This document shows positions 60,501 to 64,000 of a stretch of DNA of 64,000 nt, piece by piece. Each line of letters starts with the position of its first letter. Within the stretch, counting starts at the first letter, position 1. The notes beneath the pieces were generated by a model. That model did no database searches, was not told the DNA's origin, and worked only from the letters and a program-made list of their open reading frames with translations. The translations under genes were made by a program, and so were the position numbers. Source of the DNA: Rhyzopertha dominica (Eukaryota > Arthropoda > Insecta > Coleoptera > Bostrichidae); the NCBI GenBank assembly GCA_025024175.1, contig QCXZ01000064.1:16616001-16680000 (forward strand), written 5' to 3'.

Positions 60501-61830
60501 GGAGAATTTAATATTGCCAAGGAAAGCAGATTCGGATACTGCATAGGAGGCAAATACGCTTCAACCGTATTTAAACTGTCTTATGTTCAATTATATGCCA
60601 GGGGTGCAGTTTGCTAACTCCACCGTGTTTAATTGAAGATGTGGGGAGTATCTATCTAGCGGAGTTGCGGAATTACTTTACAAATACTTTATGGAGACAT
60701 ATTCGCTTTCCCAGTCTTAAACAGATACTCGCTGATGCTAAACATCAGTATTAATCATCTTGGCTCTAACACAAGTTGCTAACGAGTTTCCTAATAATAA
60801 ACACTGGAGCTTAACCGCAGACATACGATAGCTAAAAACGATGTCGCTGTTGAACGTTATGTGCAGGAACATCAGCATTCATTTAACGAATCCTCTTTAC
60901 TTAAACTGTAATCTATAAGCCTTATAAAAAATTAGACTATAAATTAGAAAAGAAACTTTGGAGTTTTTGTTCTTTTGGGGCATNAATTGTTTGTGCCATA
61001 CAATTGTATAAAAATATATTTTGGAAAGCATAGGTCTTAAAGCGCTATCNCACTAGTTTCTTTTCTTTTACCGCAANGTAACTATTTAATTANACTATAT
61101 TGGCCGTCAGCTAGCATGAAGGGTTCGTCTTCNTGAAGGGATGATTCTTAACCCAGCCGAAGCTTTTCACAAGTCGACTATGCTTGATCGATTATTGCTA
61201 ATTGAGTAAAACTAAAAGAAAGTGTAAATGCGAATTTAAATTTTAATATTTACTAATCATTTCAACAGGTTCAAATGTCAAATGCAATTTTAGTATTGGT
61301 TCTTTGTATATTTCTTAAGTTATTAATTTTAAAAGAGCAGAGGACAATGTGCCAACAAAAATAAGGAAGTGCTAAGTGTTAAATAGATCTGATTCCACAT
61401 TTACTGATACAACAATGGTGCGATTGTTATGTATCAGAGGTTGTTCTGAAAGCAGTAGATCAAGGTTTTAGCAATTAGGGGCCGTTCATACCGAATTTTA
61501 AATTGCCTTGAGTAACGGTAGAGCACCGCACGACCTAGCCATACTTACCCTTAACGTTTTTATCTTTTATTTGGATTCTACATTAGCATCTGCAAATAAC
61601 TTAGACTACAACGTGCAACTGCTAAACATAATTACAGTACAAAAAGTGTAGGGTGTAGTTGTAAATGTCACAATAGAAGCTCTTATAAAATTATATAGTA
61701 ACATAGTGTTACAACACAGTCCGTTTTTAATATTTAAGATTCACAAATTAAATTTTACGTTAATTTAACGTTTATGGTCATTGACCGCTATACAAGTTAC
61801 TATATCCGTACTGATTTGAAGCTTAACAAT
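57541..61830. other. No recognised gene
   Basis: AT-rich with a short AATTC array (58207-58243) and an inverted pair GCGCGCCAGGAAAGAAG (58578) and its complement (58770). Undetermined bases lie at 60984-61132. Confidence 0.45.
58207..58243. repeat. (AATTC)n short tandem repeat
   Basis: About six copies of AATTC/AAATTC in a row. Confidence 0.85.
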
Positions 61831-61834
61831 ATAA

Positions 61835-62170
61835 AAAAACCTATGTCTATGCCTTGCTATATCCATCGATTTAGACTACATCGTTTCGCTTTTGTAAAAG
61901 CTCGTCAGTGTAGTTTTGGTCTACTGAAGACAGCATGTTATAAAATTAATAATATAAGTAAGTGGAAATTGGCGTGACAATAACTTCTATTAGTAAAAAA
62001 AACTGAAGTGACGAGACAGTAATATGTGTGCTGTAATGGTAACTACTTCCTAAAGGACCTGCCATGTTGGCATGTACCTGCACAAGTCAACTTGACCGCA
62101 GGTCACATCAGCGCATTTACCAGGGCAGCTAGTTAACGATAAATGCCATCGTTACCTAAGTCTTCACTTA
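61835..62170. mobile_element. Second copy of the ribozyme-bearing element, degenerate
   Basis: On the minus strand CUGACGAG (61908-61901), helix II GCUUU/AAAGC with loop UACA, and GAAA (61887-61884) are kept. ACUACA pairs with UGUAGU for helix I. Helix III is missing: only CGA separates GAAA from the helix I strand, so cleavage is not expected. Downstream on the plus strand, AACTACTTCCTAAAGGACCT, CAGCTAGTTAACGA and AAATGCCATCG match the body of the element at 49821-50095. Confidence 0.65.
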
Positions 62171-64000
62171 GGGTATTGTATTACCAAATTTTAAAAGTAT
62201 TATATATATTTTTGTTTATTTTATGTGCCCAAACTCATTTCTGTGTCCTATAATGTTTTACTTGCATTACCACAACGGAGTAACTATGCTAGGTATATCA
62301 GGTTTGGGATATGAGCAAGGCCTTAGACATACGGGTGCAGTAAAGAACCTGATGACGAACGCCAAATATAATAACATAGAATATGAGGCCCAAGTTGTAA
62401 CAAAGCTTGGATTCCAAGTAATCAACTTAAAAACTCTCTGAATGACTATATGTTTGTGGATTATTTGTAACAAAATGTAGTACCAAAAACATGCAATATA
62501 TTCTAATTCCGTCCAGAAACATATTGACCATTATTCATGAAAACAAACAATTTGGATATTCCGAAAGTTCCATATTACTGGGTAAAAAGTAAAAGCAAGG
62601 GAAAAAGCAACCGAGAAATCTGAAGAAGCTTACGAAACTGAAAACTTGGCCTTTTTGGGTACCACTGCGTAGATTTTGGAAATAAGGTAGAAATTTCGCC
62701 CACTCTTGTTAATGACATGGTCAGGATATGGCACAATTTCACCTATGTCATGGCCACCTTTAAGATGGCCGGGGCCGCATCAATTTGGCAACAGCGCTCA
62801 CAAGGCCGATTCTGCTTAAATTGAGTGGATTAATACAATACGCACTCCTTGCACTAGTGCAATGTTCAGACCCATAATTTGGAATCTAGATTAGGCTGTT
62901 ACTGGCAAATGATCGGAAGAAATTTTGATATAATAACAATATATATTTGCATTACAATCTACTCAGTGCTGAATTTACAACTTTCCACTTCGTGCTTTGA
63001 AAAAGTCTGTGAATCACTACCAAAAGGCCAATAATTCTTTTGTCAAATTCAGAAGATACTGCATCAGCTGCTATTTTTGTGACATTTAACTACAACTACC
63101 TAGACGTTTAACAAATCAAGTATATTTTATATTAGCGATTCCGTTGCATTCAAACTTGGGCGAAAATTTAAATGCTTTTGAATGCATTTAATGAATGCAT
63201 TAAATTTAAATTAATGAAAGGTAATGATCATTGACCAGGTCCTTATTACAATTTAATAAACGGTGGAGTGCCATATAAAATTGTTGAACATGTGCGCGAT
63301 TAAGATGTGATAATATCTGAAAAATTTGAAATTGCTAATGTCGGCAAGTAACTACAAAACAGAAGGTTATTTTAAGTGTTTTAAGTGAACGAATCGCATT
63401 TACTTTTTTGGGAATCAACTATATTGCTACTTATGCAATAATAGTGTAAAATGTACAATCAAATGTCTCCTGTCAATTGTTAATAATGCTTTGTTAAATA
63501 ATTTCCAGATACATTAAAAAAAACTGTAGCCTCAGATTTAAATATAAGAAATGGTAAATACTTTATTTTTAGAAATACTTATCTAAATATATTTATAGCT
63601 TCTCTCTTGTTTCGTACATGTCTTAACATCTCAAAAAATCTTACCAAACTGTTTGGCATATCAGGTTTATTTACTGTTACTTCAGAGATGATGTATTTTA
63701 TATTTAAATATACCCAATAAATTGTTTCACTAGGAATAATGTAAGTACATATAATTTTTTTGTAACGTATGCGGTCGTAATACTCATAAAATAAATCCTT
63801 TGTCTCAGTATTTTAGTTAATTTAGAAAAATAAAGCAAATCGCAATGTAATAAGTAAGTAAAATTCAACATTCACAGTTAAATTAATACTGCGATTGTCT
63901 GCACGCCATGACATTTACCTGGGTTTCCCTAATGCACGAAGTGCTTCCCTTTGACTCAAAATTTTGTTCCTATCAATTATATAAAGCTCCACCCTTCCTG
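62171..64000. other. No recognised gene
   Basis: AT-rich; frames of about 70 codons only; no repeat recognised apart from AATGCATT-type words at 63171-63215. Confidence 0.45.

Overview
This is an AT-rich, intron- and transposon-dominated stretch of an animal nuclear genome, most likely a large-genome insect. The only cellular gene that can be called with confidence is a member of the insect Sidestep immunoglobulin family. Two of its exons lie on the minus strand (38344-38234 and 20604-20389). Both have canonical splice sites and matching phase-1 junctions, and together they form one Ig domain interrupted by an intron of about 17.6 kb. The species cannot be named from the sequence. A hemimetabolous insect (stick insect, cockroach or termite type) is only a guess, based on intron size and repeat load. 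A second possible exon on the same strand (3897-3791) resembles a single von Willebrand factor C (SVWC) secreted protein.

The rest is a graveyard of old mobile elements, all disrupted. DNA transposons include three different mariner-type relics (about 9.3, 10.4 and 41.2 kb), two IS630/Tc1-like relics sharing a C-terminal domain (5.5 and 19.1 kb), and a pogo/Tigger-type transposase (31.4 kb). There is also a hAT fragment (35.9 kb) and a FLYWCH-MULE transposase (45.9-48.2 kb) split in two by a foldback element. Non-LTR retrotransposon relics lie at 21.2-22.3 kb and 56.5-57.5 kb (Jockey-like). Non-autonomous elements with long inverted repeats lie at 2.3, 2.8, 5.1, 14.1, 46.4 and 49.8 kb. A tRNA-containing cassette, partly arranged as a palindrome, lies at 7.0-7.7 kb. 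A tRNA-derived SINE lies at 15.5-15.8 kb, and tandem repeats at 22.6 and 40.0 kb.

The most unusual signal is catalytic RNA. The minus strand at 49762-49683 can be folded by eye into a complete type I hammerhead ribozyme, with all core nucleotides and helices I, II and III. A decayed relative lies at 61.9 kb. Hammerhead-like cores (CTGATGAG...CGAAA) recur in a dispersed repeat of about 110 bp (26.5, 42.3, 53.4 kb) and in the SINE. This suggests ribozyme-bearing non-autonomous elements have spread in this genome.

There is no sign of operons, CRISPR arrays or rRNA. Long stretches between the listed features are intronic or intergenic AT-rich DNA in which no gene was recognised.
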